Numbered from the stretch's first letter, positions 23,716 through 34,400 are shown. The stretch: DNA of 40,742 nt from Anaerolinea sp. (GCA_014879875.1 JACSRF010000315.1:1-40742); one strand, 5' to 3'. Made by a program: numbers and translations. Notes: generated by a model not told the origin, from the sequence alone.

Positions 23716-23745
23716 TTACCGGGACCTGCCATTTCACGGTATAAT
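23716..23745 (+). promoter_or_regulatory. Possible promoter of the M29 peptidase-mutM operon
   Basis: A perfect TATAAT (23740-23745) is preceded by TTACCG (23716-23721) at 18-nt spacing, a weak minus-35. The leader would be about 125 nt. Confidence 0.4.
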
Positions 23746-23875
23746 TTGTGGCTGGCGGTGTGGTCACGACAGCGGAAGAGACCGGGCTGCTCTAAATATC
23801 ATTAGAGGTGGCGCGATCAGAGAGTATCCTTAACGAGCTGAGATGCGACCGCAGCAAGATAGACAGCAAGAGGAT

Positions 23876-24985
23876 ATGATGGCCGATCCCCGTGTCAAAA
23901 AATTAGCCGATTTGCTCACCAACTATTGTGTTATCGTTCAACCTGGCGATAAAGTGTTTATTCGCGGCATGACGACAGCCATGCCCCTGGTGCAAGAAAC
24001 GTACCGTGAAGTGCTGCGCGCCGGTGGGCTGGCAACCGTCTGGCTGCAAGACGCTGCGTTTGAAGAAATTTTACTCAAAGAAGGAAATGAGGCGCAGTTA
24101 CAATTCATCCCTGAACCGCTGGCATTGAGCATGGAAGTGTATGACTGCCGCATCAGCATTCAAGGGGCGGACAACACACGGGCTTTATCGGGCGTGGATC
24201 CGGCGCGGCAGCAGATTGCACGCGCGGCCGCGCGTGACCTGTTTCAGACGTTTATGCAGCGCAGCGCGGCCGGCCTCTTACGCTGGACAAGCACACTGTT
24301 TCCCACACAAGCTCACGCGCAAGATGCGGATATGTCTTTAACCGAGTTTGAGGATTTTGTTTACCGCGCCTGCTATGTTGATAAAGAAGACCCAGTAGCA
24401 GAGTGGCGCCAATTGAGCGCGATGCAGCAAAAGCTGGTGAACTGGCTGCAAGGCAAACGGGATGTGCGCGTGCAAGGGCCGCACGTAGATTTGTCATTAT
24501 CCATTGCCGGGCGCACCTTTATTAATTCGGACGGACGGAAGAATATGCCTAGCGGCGAAATTTTTACCGGTCCGGTGGAGGAATCGGTGAATGGGTGGGT
24601 GCGCTTTACGTATCCCGCCATTTATGATGGGCGTGAAGTGGAGGGCGTTGAGCTGCGCTTTGTAGATGGCAAGGTTGTAAATGCCAGCGCGCGTAAGAAT
24701 GAGGTATATTTAATCAATGTGCTGGATACCGATGCCGGGGCGCGTTATCTGGGCGAGTTTGCCGTAGGCACAAATTATGGCATTGATCGTTTTACGCGCT
24801 CGATTTTGTTTGACGAGAAGATTGGCGGGACGATTCATATGGCAGTGGGAGGCGGGTATCCGGAAACGGGCAGCAAGAATGAATCGGCCGTGCATTGGGA
24901 TATGATTTGTGACATGCGCGACGGCGGCCAAATTTGGGTGGACGATGAATTGTTTTATGAAAATGGGCAGTTTAAGGTTGGGTAA
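23876..24985 (+). CDS. Aminopeptidase, M29 family (AmpS/AmpT-like)
   Basis: About 369 residues. M29 peptidases are thermophilic-type cytoplasmic metalloaminopeptidases with a two-metal site. Family segments include CVIVQPGDKVFIRG near the N-terminus, DGRKNMPSGEIFTGPVEESV (metal Glu), YPAIYDGREVEGVELRF, LGEFAVGTNYGIDR (metal Glu), ILFDEKIGGTIHMAVGGG (metal Glu and His) and ESAVHWDMICDMR (metal His and Asp). The metal ligands are all present. Tandem ATGs at 23876 and 23879 follow CAAGAGG; an earlier ATG at 23843 lacks a ribosome site. mutM starts 2 nt after the stop, so the two are co-transcribed. Confidence 0.92.
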   Translation: MMADPRVKKLADLLTNYCVIVQPGDKVFIRGMTTAMPLVQETYREVLRAGGLATVWLQDAAFEEILLKEGNEAQLQFIPEPLALSMEVYDCRISIQGADNTRALSGVDPARQQIARAAARDLFQTFMQRSAAGLLRWTSTLFPTQAHAQDADMSLTEFEDFVYRACYVDKEDPVAEWRQLSAMQQKLVNWLQGKRDVRVQGPHVDLSLSIAGRTFINSDGRKNMPSGEIFTGPVEESVNGWVRFTYPAIYDGREVEGVELRFVDGKVVNASARKNEVYLINVLDTDAGARYLGEFAVGTNYGIDRFTRSILFDEKIGGTIHMAVGGGYPETGSKNESAVHWDMICDMRDGGQIWVDDELFYENGQFKVG

Positions 24986-24987
24986 GT

Positions 24988-25800
24988 ATGCCAGAATTGC
25001 CGGAAGTTGAGACGACGGTGCGGGCGCTGCGGCCGCTGCTAGTTGGACGTACCATTACCGGGGTGCGTAATGATTGGCCGCGCCATTTGGGTAATGTGGA
25101 TTTAGCAACGTTGCAGCAGCAGATACACGGCCGTTCCTTCCAAACCGTTACCCGCCGTGGCAAATACCTGGTGTTCAATCTGAGCGATGGGGCTGCGCTG
25201 ATCATCCACCTGCGCATGTCTGGTCATTTGGCAGTAGTGGACGGCGGCGCTGCGCCACAGCCACACGTACATACCATTTTTGCGCTGGAAAATGGACAAG
25301 AACTCCGCTTTAAGGACCCGCGTAAATTTGGGAAGGTGTATCTGGCACATGACCTGGCTGAGGTGTTGGGAGGGTTAGGCCCGGAGCCGTTGGCAACGGA
25401 TTTTACAGCAGCGGTATTGCAGGAACGGCTTAACGGCCGTAAACGCGCCCTCAAACCATTGCTGCTTGACCAGACATTCATTGCCGGTGTAGGCAACATT
25501 TACGCCGACGAAGCGTTATTTGCGGCGCGGCTGCACCCACAGCGCGCGGCCAATTCCCTCAGTCAGGAGGAGATTGTCGTCCTGCATGGGGCCATCCAAC
25601 GTGTTTTGCGCTTAGGGATTGCCCGTGAAGGGGCCAGCATTGATCTGTATGTGAAGCCAGATGGTACGCGGGGTGACATGCAAAATGCTGTCAATGTGTT
25701 TCGGCGTACTGGTCAACCTTGTTACGTATGTGGTCGGCCAATAGAGCGAATGGTTTTGGGTGGGCGCAGTACCCATTTCTGTGCCGATTGTCAGATTTAA
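24988..25800 (+). CDS. mutM: Formamidopyrimidine-DNA glycosylase (Fpg/MutM)
   Basis: 270 residues. It removes 8-oxoguanine and formamidopyrimidines and nicks the abasic site. The mature N-terminus PELPEVETTVRAL supplies the catalytic Pro and Glu. Lys in RRGKYLVF is the beta-elimination residue, and QTFIAGVGNIYADEALFAA is the helix-two-turn-helix. The zinc finger CYVCGRPIERMVLGGRSTHF with CADC is complete with four cysteines. Start 2 nt after the M29 stop; an unknown gene follows 13 nt later. It is the second DNA-repair gene in the window after uvrA. Confidence 0.99.
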   Translation: MPELPEVETTVRALRPLLVGRTITGVRNDWPRHLGNVDLATLQQQIHGRSFQTVTRRGKYLVFNLSDGAALIIHLRMSGHLAVVDGGAAPQPHVHTIFALENGQELRFKDPRKFGKVYLAHDLAEVLGGLGPEPLATDFTAAVLQERLNGRKRALKPLLLDQTFIAGVGNIYADEALFAARLHPQRAANSLSQEEIVVLHGAIQRVLRLGIAREGASIDLYVKPDGTRGDMQNAVNVFRRTGQPCYVCGRPIERMVLGGRSTHFCADCQI

Positions 25801-25813
25801 GAGGTATAAAGAA

Positions 25814-26428
25814 ATGCGAAACGAAATTGAAATGATGCGTGTGTTGCGCGTTCCTCCGTTGGGAAAACTGGTCATTGCCGTGGGTGAACATCGTATCGAA
25901 ACCTTAGCCGAGGTTTCTGATCCGAAAGCGAAGCAGCGATTGTTAGCCGCTATTGGTGAGCTAATTGTTGTCGCCGGGGGATATCAGGAATTGGTGAACG
26001 CAGGGGTGGCGCCACCCCTGAACATCCCACAACCCACTGCGCCGCGAGAGGAGACGGAAACGGCCGTCACTACCACCGCCGCCATCGAAGAACAGCGCCG
26101 TTTTCTCGCACAGCTTGAAGCGCAGCGTGACGCCTATCGCGCCGGCAGCAGGTCTGCTTCTGTTCCCAGTCCGAGCAGCGTGGCGTCCACGCCGACGTCT
26201 GCCGCCGTGCAGCAAGCTGGCATTATCGCGCAAATAGATGCTATTTTACAAAGATATGTCATGACGGATCCGGAACTGGCGTCACGCACCATTTACCTGG
26301 CGCACAACCCGGCGGGTGGCTTACGCATTCATGTAGACGGCCGTTACTATGAGCGGCCGCGCGAGATACCCGACCTCAAAATTCAACAAATCATCAAACA
26401 AGCGTTAAAAGAGTGGGAATCAACCTGA
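25814..26428 (+). CDS. Conserved-looking protein of unknown function
   Basis: 204 residues; I do not recognise the family. The N-terminal about 65 residues form an alpha/beta segment (MMRVLRVPPLGKLVIAVGEH, AKQRLLAAIGELIVVAGGYQ). A Pro/Thr-rich linker, a helical stretch (EEQRRFLAQLEAQRDAYRA) and a second Ser/Pro linker follow. The last about 70 residues form a compact domain (IDAILQRYVMTDPEL, GGLRIHVDGRYYERPREIPD, IQQIIKQALKEWES). No signal peptide or membrane segment is visible, so it is cytoplasmic. It lies 13 nt after mutM behind a GAGGT site and overlaps the convergent adenosine deaminase gene by 9 nt. Operon position suggests a link to mutM or the peptidase, but no function can be claimed. 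Confidence 0.75.
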   Translation: MRNEIEMMRVLRVPPLGKLVIAVGEHRIETLAEVSDPKAKQRLLAAIGELIVVAGGYQELVNAGVAPPLNIPQPTAPREETETAVTTTAAIEEQRRFLAQLEAQRDAYRAGSRSASVPSPSSVASTPTSAAVQQAGIIAQIDAILQRYVMTDPELASRTIYLAHNPAGGLRIHVDGRYYERPREIPDLKIQQIIKQALKEWEST

Positions 26429-27505
26429 TACCAGCATCGTCCCGTTGCCGCTAATAAACCCCTGCATCGGCAGCACGTGCTCGAAGTGGGCGATCAGCTT
26501 TTGCCGTTCTGCATCAGGTAAAAAGGCAGCCCTGGCCGCATTCAACACAAGCTGCCGCAGTTCCGCATACTCTAATCCCAATACGTCAACAGCCACACGA
26601 TATTCATCCGTTAACGTGCTGTCACTGATACTGGGATCATCTGTATTCAGCGTAACAAGCACGCCGAGATTCAGCAAATCAATCAACGGGTGATGTCCCA
26701 TTTTATGGACAACCCCAGTTTGTAAATTACTGGTCAGGCACACTTCCAAAGCGATCTGTCGGTCGCGTACCAGGCGCAAAATCTCTGAATTCTCAATGGA
26801 GCGGACGCCGTGCCCAATACGGTCGGCGTGCAATTCTTCGATGGCTTGCCGCACGCCAACTGCGCTTGCCCATTCACCCGCATGAACGGTGATACCCAAA
26901 CCAACCTGCTTTGCTTCTTGAAAGATGGGCTTAAATGGGCCAGGGGGGAACTTCACTTCATTTCCGGCCAGGTCTATACCCACAATGCCTCGCCCAAAGT
27001 GGTCGAAGGCAATTTGGGCCACCTGACGCGCCTGTTCAATGGGGTCGTGCCGCACCAGCGTGATAATTAGCCCCACTTGAATATGGTGCTCGGCGCTTGC
27101 TTTTTGTGTCGCCTGGATGACCCAATCAGTCACCTGGCTCAACGAGAATCCACGCACCCTGGCTAGCGCCTGCGGGCTGAAGCGCAGCTCCAGATAATGG
27201 ATATTATCTGAGGCGGCGTCGGCGATGACCTCATAGGCCAGCCGGCTGATTGCTTCTGGACTGCGATAAAAATGGCGCAGCACTTCAAATTTGCTCAGAA
27301 AAACCTCATGATCTTGGGGATCGTCTGTGATTTGCACGAAAGGGCGCAGATGGTCAAGATTGACGGCCGGTAAATCCAGGCCAAATTCGTGGGCGATCTC
27401 CAACAAGGTTTCCAGGCGCAGTGAACCTTCGAGATGACGATGCAGATCAATTTTCGGCATCGCTTGCAGAGCCAATGGATCTAATAAATGCTTTTTGAAC
27501 TTCAA
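26420..27505 (-). CDS. add: Adenosine deaminase
   Basis: 361 residues. Zinc amidohydrolase converting adenosine to inosine in purine salvage. Zinc ligands and catalytic residues: H-x-H in KIDLHRHLEGSLR, His in ITVHAGEW followed by the proton-shuttle Glu region (AIEELHADRIGHGVR), His of IGHGVRSIEN, and Asp pair in VTLNTDDPSIS. The start appears to be TTG 27505 (LKFKKHLLDP), with AGGA 9 nt upstream; an internal ATG at 27460 lacks a ribosome site. Its 3' end overlaps the convergent unknown gene by 9 nt. Confidence 0.96.
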   Translation of the reverse strand: MKFKKHLLDPLALQAMPKIDLHRHLEGSLRLETLLEIAHEFGLDLPAVNLDHLRPFVQITDDPQDHEVFLSKFEVLRHFYRSPEAISRLAYEVIADAASDNIHYLELRFSPQALARVRGFSLSQVTDWVIQATQKASAEHHIQVGLIITLVRHDPIEQARQVAQIAFDHFGRGIVGIDLAGNEVKFPPGPFKPIFQEAKQVGLGITVHAGEWASAVGVRQAIEELHADRIGHGVRSIENSEILRLVRDRQIALEVCLTSNLQTGVVHKMGHHPLIDLLNLGVLVTLNTDDPSISDSTLTDEYRVAVDVLGLEYAELRQLVLNAARAAFLPDAERQKLIAHFEHVLPMQGFISGNGTMLVSG

Positions 27506-27564
27506 GGACGTTATTCCTACTACGTTGATTGATGTGAGCGTGGCAATAAAGTGATCTGCAATAG

Positions 27565-27594
27565 TTTATACAATACTTTTCACATGGAAATCAA
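27565..27594 (-). promoter_or_regulatory. Probable promoter of add
   Basis: On the minus strand TTGATT (27594-27589), an 18-nt spacer and TATAAA (27570-27565), about 60 nt upstream of the add start. Confidence 0.5.
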
Positions 27595-27632
27595 TACGAC
27601 GTTAGTTCTAGTCCAAGCTTTTGGTCTGGCAG

Positions 27633-30600
27633 TCACGATTTTTTGGGTAATGTGAAGTAGAATGAACTACCTTTTTCCAGTTCGCTTTCAACCCAGATTT
27701 TCCCTTGATGGGCGTCAATGATCCGTTTGACAATTGCCAATCCCAGACCGGTTCCCCCAAACCGGCGTCGGGATGAGCCATCAACCTGGTAAAAGCGTTC
27801 AAAAATTTTGTCTAATTTATCATTGGGTACGCCGATTCCCTCATCGGTGATGCGAATCAACACCTGATTATCCTTTTCTTCCAGATATACGGCGATCTCG
27901 CCGCCATTGGGGCTGAATTTGATGGCATTGCCAATCAAGTTATTGAGGACCTGGTTGATGCGTCCTTTGTCAACGGAGATGACATTGTCATGGGGTGCAT
28001 GGAAGATGACGTGTAACCCCTTTTTTTCGGCGACAATGCTGTAGCTGGCGACGGCCGTTTTGATTAACTCGCTCATAGACACTGCTTCTAATTGTAGATT
28101 GTTGGCGTCTATGCGCTGTAATGTCATAATGTCATCTATCAGCCGGGTGATTTCGTCTGTTTTGGTGGCAACAATGTGCAGCGCTTCTTGCTGCTCAATA
28201 TTCATCAACCCCATTTCGCCATCCAGGAGCAGGTCTACGTACCCTTTGACGAAAGTCAGCGGCGTGCGCAGTTCGTGCGAAACGTTTTGGACTAATTCAT
28301 CTTTCAGGCGGTCATTTTCTTTTAATTCTTCATAGGCGACAGCCAGTTCGCCCGCCCGTTCTTCCAGTTCAGCAAAGAGGCGGGCGTTGGAAATAGCAAT
28401 GCTCACCTGGGCGGCAGCAATGGTCATCAGTTGAATGTCTGATTTATTGAACGCATTTGGCTTGTCGCTGTCAACGGTTAACGTGCCTCGTGTTTGATCA
28501 CGAATGATCAAAGGCATGACTAACAGACTGCGGACGACTTCATCAAAGAACAAGAAATCAGGCTCACCGTAGGTATCACCGATGTAGATGGGTTCGCCAC
28601 GCCTTACCACGTCACCGGAAACGCCTTCGCCCAATTTAAGCCGGGAGCGTGCGAATTCAGGGCTAACGCCGACCGCCGCTTCGACGATCAATTCTGTTTC
28701 GTCTTGAGAGAGCATGACAATGGTGCTGGCGCGGGCGTTAAGCAGCTTGCGCAAAATTTGTACGGTCGTTTGCAGTACCGGCTCCAGGTTGAGACTGCTG
28801 GTAACTTGTTTGGCCATATCAACAAGGGCAGACATGTCGCGCAGACGGCGTTGAGCTTCATCATAGAGGCGAGCGTTTTTAACGGCAACGGCCGCCTGGT
28901 CAGCCAACAAGTTCAACAGCAGCATCTCTTCGTCGCTAAAAACGTGTGGGCGCAGGTACGTGGTGGTAAAGACGCCGATGACCCGATTGTCGTGTTTGAG
29001 TGGAAAACCGGCAATGGCGCAAATTCCCCATGCTTTTGACTCCGCCACCTGAAAGAGTGGATGATTTTGCGCGTCGTTAATGACAATGGGGGTTGCTTCC
29101 TGCACCACTTTCATGGTGATGCCATTGGCGCGAGGTGAGGCAACGGCCGGTTGGCGGCTGCCATCATGCCATAAAGCGGAACCATACGTGAACTGCTGCG
29201 TTTCGCCATCATACAAAAAGATGTGCATGTTGCTGGCGTCAACCAGTTTCAAGGCAGCTTCGGTAATACTGTCGAGCACTTCGCGCAGTTCCAGAGGCGT
29301 ATTCAATTGCAGGACGATTTCGTGGAAGGTGGAAAGCTCTTCAACGCGCCGCTGGGCCTGGGCAAACAGGCGGGCATGTTCAATAGCAACGGCCGCCTGG
29401 CCGGCCAGGTTTTGCGCCAGGCGCAGTTCGCTTTGCGTGAATGAACGCGGTTGGCTGATTTGCCCCAAAGCCAGCAGCCCTAACACTTTTTGTCGTCGCA
29501 CCAGGGGCACAAGCAGCACAGATTTCAGGGCTGCGGCCTCTAACAGAGCGATCTGGTGTGGGCTGTAAGCGTTGTCGTAGCGTAAACTATGAATTTCTTG
29601 GGTCTCGAAAACACGCTGGACAATGGGGTATCGTTCCAAATGTTGAATATGACGCAAGCCTATTTTCGTTTGGTCAATTTGTTCTGTGGTCCACGTTGTT
29701 GTTAGCGCCTGGCTTTCATGTGCAGCCAGATCGAGATTATGGTGGGTTTCATCCCACACAAAAATAGAACAGCTATCCACTTGAATGGCGCGCACCATTT
29801 CGGTGGCGACTGTTTGCAGCACGAAATCCTGATCCAGGTTGGCCGTCATCGTGGCGCTGGCCTGGTAGAGCGTTCCGAGTTCACGTAACTGCTGCTCGGT
29901 TTGTTGGTGCAAATAGGCATTTTGCAGAGCGACGGTAGCGTGGGTAGCAATGGTGGTGGTGAGCCACTGTTCATGTTTGCTGAAGGCGTCCTTTTCATGG
30001 CTGATAATACTGAGCACTCCCAATACCTGGCCGTTCATTACAAGCGGGATACCCATCCAGGTTTGCGCCTTTTCGTGACCGGTAAAGTCAGGCCAGCGCG
30101 GATCGTCGGGAGCGTCGCGTAAAATTTGCGTCTCTTTGCTTTGCCTGACAAGTTGCAGCAGCGGGTTGTTTTGCCAGACCTGTTCTGTTTCGTTGGGGGA
30201 GAGGGGTAACGGCCGTTCGTAATAATCGTGCCCTGCGCCAAACACAAATTGGGTCTCTTGCCACAACAATACATAGGCCACGTCATAAACAAGCAGATCG
30301 CTCAGCGCCAGCAGTAAATTCTTGAGAATGACGTTAACGTCGAGTGACGTGCCAATCACCGCAATGGCCTGGCGCAGCGCAACGGCCGTCTGGTAATCCC
30401 GTACCCCTTGTGTCACCATGATACGGGTGGTTGTATACAACTGAGCATTTTTAATGATAACGGCAATCTGTTCGGCCAACGATTCAAACAGATCAAAAAC
30501 CTCGCGCTCAAAGGCGTGCTCTTGATCACTTTGTAAAGATATAAGGCCGACCATCTCATCATTGGTAAATAAGGGGGCGCTCATGATGGATACCGGCTCG

Positions 30601-31241
30601 CTCCGGTTCAAAATTCCGGGTACAGGTCTCTCATCCTGCGCCCAATTTCCGGTGACATAAGCCTTGTTGTTAACGATGACCCAGGCGCTCAGGCTTTCAT
30701 CATCCAGGCTGGAAAGAGGTTTCTGGGTGATGGGTTCCCCTTTATCGGTGATGATCGGGAACGTGATCAGCCGCTGGCTGGCGTCATACAAAGCGACATA
30801 ACCGGTATCTGTATTGAAGATTTGCTGCAGGCGCTGGTAGATGTCTATGACGGTTTCGTGGACCGGCTGGAGGGCATGGGCAGTTTCCGTGATGCTGCGA
30901 ATAATGGCTTGCTGCCTGGTCTGGATTTGTTGCCTGGCTAAAAAGGATTTGTAGAAGGCTGATTCGCTTAGTAAGGTGGCCGTGATGGCGGCAAACGCAC
31001 TTTCATCCGCATCGAGCAGCGTATCACGGTGCAGTTGCAGCCAATAGCCGGTTTGGGCAATGGGATAGCAGTGCCATTCATCCTGCTTGATTGCTGTTGT
31101 GGCTAACAGCGCTGCTTTTACCGACAGATGAGCTTGCATGAACTGGTTGATCAGATCCGTTAGCGCGTGTTGTGTGGTTGTAACCTGCAGCTGTTCGTGC
31201 AAGTTTTTCAGCGCCCCAAAACGGCCGTTTCCCATGTGCAT
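27633..31241 (-). CDS. Multi-GAF sensor histidine kinase
   Basis: 1202 residues, no membrane segment, so a cytoplasmic sensor. After about 110 N-terminal residues there are about five GAF domains (roughly 115-265, 290-440, 455-620, 640-790, 805-960). They share recurring 'LL..LADQAAVAI.NARLY' helices, which recognise small ligands or redox cofactors. Then comes HisKA with the phospho-accepting H989 in QNVSHELRTPLTF, and HATPase_c (about 1095-1200) with N-box NLIGNAIKFSPNGG, G1 DEGIGVP and G2 FGGTGLGLAIV. There is no receiver domain or adjacent response regulator, so it is an orphan. ATG 31241 has AAGGGG 5-6 nt upstream. The GAF series may be the product of internal duplication. Confidence 0.95.
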   Translation of the reverse strand: MHMGNGRFGALKNLHEQLQVTTTQHALTDLINQFMQAHLSVKAALLATTAIKQDEWHCYPIAQTGYWLQLHRDTLLDADESAFAAITATLLSESAFYKSFLARQQIQTRQQAIIRSITETAHALQPVHETVIDIYQRLQQIFNTDTGYVALYDASQRLITFPIITDKGEPITQKPLSSLDDESLSAWVIVNNKAYVTGNWAQDERPVPGILNRSEPVSIMSAPLFTNDEMVGLISLQSDQEHAFEREVFDLFESLAEQIAVIIKNAQLYTTTRIMVTQGVRDYQTAVALRQAIAVIGTSLDVNVILKNLLLALSDLLVYDVAYVLLWQETQFVFGAGHDYYERPLPLSPNETEQVWQNNPLLQLVRQSKETQILRDAPDDPRWPDFTGHEKAQTWMGIPLVMNGQVLGVLSIISHEKDAFSKHEQWLTTTIATHATVALQNAYLHQQTEQQLRELGTLYQASATMTANLDQDFVLQTVATEMVRAIQVDSCSIFVWDETHHNLDLAAHESQALTTTWTTEQIDQTKIGLRHIQHLERYPIVQRVFETQEIHSLRYDNAYSPHQIALLEAAALKSVLLVPLVRRQKVLGLLALGQISQPRSFTQSELRLAQNLAGQAAVAIEHARLFAQAQRRVEELSTFHEIVLQLNTPLELREVLDSITEAALKLVDASNMHIFLYDGETQQFTYGSALWHDGSRQPAVASPRANGITMKVVQEATPIVINDAQNHPLFQVAESKAWGICAIAGFPLKHDNRVIGVFTTTYLRPHVFSDEEMLLLNLLADQAAVAVKNARLYDEAQRRLRDMSALVDMAKQVTSSLNLEPVLQTTVQILRKLLNARASTIVMLSQDETELIVEAAVGVSPEFARSRLKLGEGVSGDVVRRGEPIYIGDTYGEPDFLFFDEVVRSLLVMPLIIRDQTRGTLTVDSDKPNAFNKSDIQLMTIAAAQVSIAISNARLFAELEERAGELAVAYEELKENDRLKDELVQNVSHELRTPLTFVKGYVDLLLDGEMGLMNIEQQEALHIVATKTDEITRLIDDIMTLQRIDANNLQLEAVSMSELIKTAVASYSIVAEKKGLHVIFHAPHDNVISVDKGRINQVLNNLIGNAIKFSPNGGEIAVYLEEKDNQVLIRITDEGIGVPNDKLDKIFERFYQVDGSSRRRFGGTGLGLAIVKRIIDAHQGKIWVESELEKGSSFYFTLPKKS

Positions 31242-31289
31242 ATAATCCCCTTCATTTACCGCTCAAGAATGAAAATGAAAATTAAACAA

Positions 31290-31319
31290 ATTGTGCCCAT
31301 CATGAAACCATGTTTTCAA
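31290..31319 (-). promoter_or_regulatory. Possible promoter of the GAF kinase
   Basis: On the minus strand TTGAAA (31319-31314), 18 nt, CACAAT (31295-31290), about 49 nt before the start codon. The 166-bp gap holds no gene. Confidence 0.35.
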
Positions 31320-31407
31320 ATGCACGTCAATGCGTAGCGGTGAAATAGCCGTAAAAAGTGGTCCTTCACATGAACGCCGGCGGGAATACTTGGGCGAACT
31401 CTCCGGC

Positions 31408-34400
31408 TTATTTCCGTTTTGCGCCTGTCCTTTGCGCCTGTCCGCTTTTGGCAGCGGTCACTTCATCAAGGCGCATATGGCATTGTTTATACTTTTTGCC
31501 ACTCCCACACGGGCAGGGGTCATTCCGACCTACTTTAGGCACGTCGCGGCGTAACTCAACCCCCTTTCCCTGGGCGCGCTTCACGACCTGGTAGCCAGCA
31601 TCTTGCGCCTGAAGTTGATAAGCCTGATCGGCCTGCTGCTGCTGCACAAACGCCTGGTGACCGGCAATTTGCCGGAAAAAGCGGTCAGCAATGTCCTTTT
31701 CGATGTTGTGGCGCATGTCGGTAAACATGGCATACGAGCGCCGTTTGTATTCGATTTTGGGATCACGCTGCCCAATGGCTTCCAGGCCAATCTCGCGGCG
31801 CAAATCATCCATAGCGGTCAGATAATCACGCCATTCCCGGTCAATGGCCGACAGCAGCAGCTGCCGTTGGAATACGTGATATTCTTCGGCGCCGATCTGT
31901 TCGCGCCATTTCTCTTGCTGCTTTTGTACGTACTCGTTCAAAGCGAGTGTGAGAGCCTCGCTGTCGAGGGCGGATAAACTTTCCAACAGCAGTTCGCGCA
32001 CAGCTTCTTCGGCGTGAGTACGGAAATGAAACTGCTGGGCTACCGCATTTTTCGTAGACAGACTCTCTACCTTAAATTGGTTGAAGGCTTGATCGAGATC
32101 GGCAACGGCCGTTTCCCAAATTTCATCGCGCTTTCCCGATTCAATGTGCGCCGACAGAAACTCATTGAACAACATTTCCACTTGCGCCACGTAATCGTGC
32201 CGGGCATTGTCGCGCGCCTGCAACTGGCCTGACCGCCGCGCCACCAGGCCACCCAGATTGGGCACTTGCGGCAGCAGGGGGATAAAGCGTCCCATTGCTT
32301 GCAGCAGTTGATAAAGATGGACGCCCTGCTCCTCATTCTCGAAAACCAGCGCCATGAGCCGTTCGGCCAACCGATCATTGCGCAAGCCTTCTAGCGACTC
32401 TGGGTCTAGCTCCGTGACACCAGGCAGCAAGCGGCGTACCTGCCGCAGCACGCCTGGCACGTTAATTTCGTCGGTCGCTTCTGTCATGTAGGCGGTAATG
32501 GCTCGTTCAATTTCAGTGCGGGCATAGTCCCGATAATGAACGACGTAGTTATCTACCAACTCGCTAATGGTGGTCGCAAACGCTTCGGCGATTTTCTCAT
32601 CCAGGTCAATTTCTTTGCCCAATAAAATGGCCTGTCGTTCATCATAAATTGCCTGGCGCTGCTTATTCATCACGTCGTCATACTCAACAACGTTTTTGCG
32701 CATGTCAAAGTTGTATCCCTCCAGCCGCTCCTGTGAACTGGCGATGAGGCGTTCCAACATGCCGCTTTCAATGGGCATGTCTTCTGGGATATTGGTGCGC
32801 GCCATGAAGTTCTTCAGCCGTTCGCCGCCAAACCGTTTCATCAAATCATCTTCGAGCGAGAGGAAGAAACGAGAAGAGCCGGGATCCCCCTGACGCGCGG
32901 CGCGACCGCGAAGCTGATTGTCAATACGCCGCGATTCGTGCCGTTCTGAGCCAATAACGTGCAAACCACCAAACTGCCACACGTCGCGCCGCTCTTGTTC
33001 CGTTTGTTTTTTAAGCGCCACAATGCGGTCAATGATGGCGGCGTCGAGTCCGGGCACGCGCTGCACAATGGCTTGCGCTTCGGCAATGGCGCCGGCGAGC
33101 ACAGCGCGGGTGAGAGCAGCGCGGGCATTGTAATGCTGTTCAAACAAGATTTCGGCCAGGAATTGGGCGGTTTTACCGGGGTCGCCTTGCAGGCTGACGT
33201 AGCGTGTGTACAGGTTCCACTGGCGCAGCGCGTCGTCTACCAGCGCCACGTCTTTGCCTAAGCTTTCCACAAAGTCGCGCGCTTCCCCTAAACGGCCGCC
33301 ACGCACCAGGCGCAGCACGTTGAGAATGTTATTGTAATCAATGCCATAGGGCTGTTGCAGCGCCCGCGCCAGGTAGCCAATCACCTGCACTTCTTCGATT
33401 TCCGCCAGGGCTGCGTCAAATTCCGTTTTCAGGTTGAGCAGCGCATCAATCAAGGCGACGTCCAATTTGCTATGTTTTTGCGCCAGGGCACGCGCCGCGT
33501 CGGCCCCTTCGGTGAACAGGTTAATTGCCAAATGCGCCAACTGCGGCCGATCAAACAGTTCCTTTTCTAGCGTCTCGGCAGCCATGCCTTCTGGGTTGCC
33601 GCCTAGCAGGATGTCCGTGCCACGACCAGCCATATTGGTGGAGATGGTGACGGCTCCTTTGCGGCCGGCCTGGGCAACGATTAACGCCTCTGACTGGTGT
33701 ATCTTGGCATTGAGGACGTTGTGCGGAATTTTCTCATGCTGCAACAAGCGATGGATGGTTTCGGAATGTTCGACTGATGTCGTGCCAAGCAGCACGGGAC
33801 GGCCGTCTTGATGAAACCGTTTGATTTCGGCGATAATGGCCTGGTCTTTGCCTGCTTCTGTGCCATATACCTGATCGGGAAAATCAATACGTTTGAAGAA
33901 GCGTGGTTGACCGCTGTCTGCATCCAGATACGTGATCGCTTCCGCCCCATTCACTTTTTCTTTTTTCGCTTCCAGCTTCATGGAACCGGTGGTGACGATG
34001 TGTTCAACGTTGGTCGGTAAAGGCGTCACACCCAATTTGTAAATTTTATCGAACTCTTCAGCGTCGGTAACGGCCGTACCCGTCATCCCCGCCAACTTGT
34101 CATACAGGCGGAAATAATTTTGCAGCGTAATCGTCGCCACCGTCACCGTCTCGCGTTTCACAGTGACCTTTTCTTTCGCCTCAATCGCCTCATGCAGCCC
34201 GTCGGAATAGCGCCGTCCCGGCATCAGGCGACCGGTGAAGTCATCCACAATGATCACTTCTCCATCCTGCACCACGTACTGCACGTCACGCTTATACAAA
34301 TATTGCGCCCGCAGTGCATTATCCAGATAGTAGGTGAGATGGTTATATTGCGGGTCATACAGACTGTCTCCCGCCTCCACGTCAATTTCTGGAATGCGTT

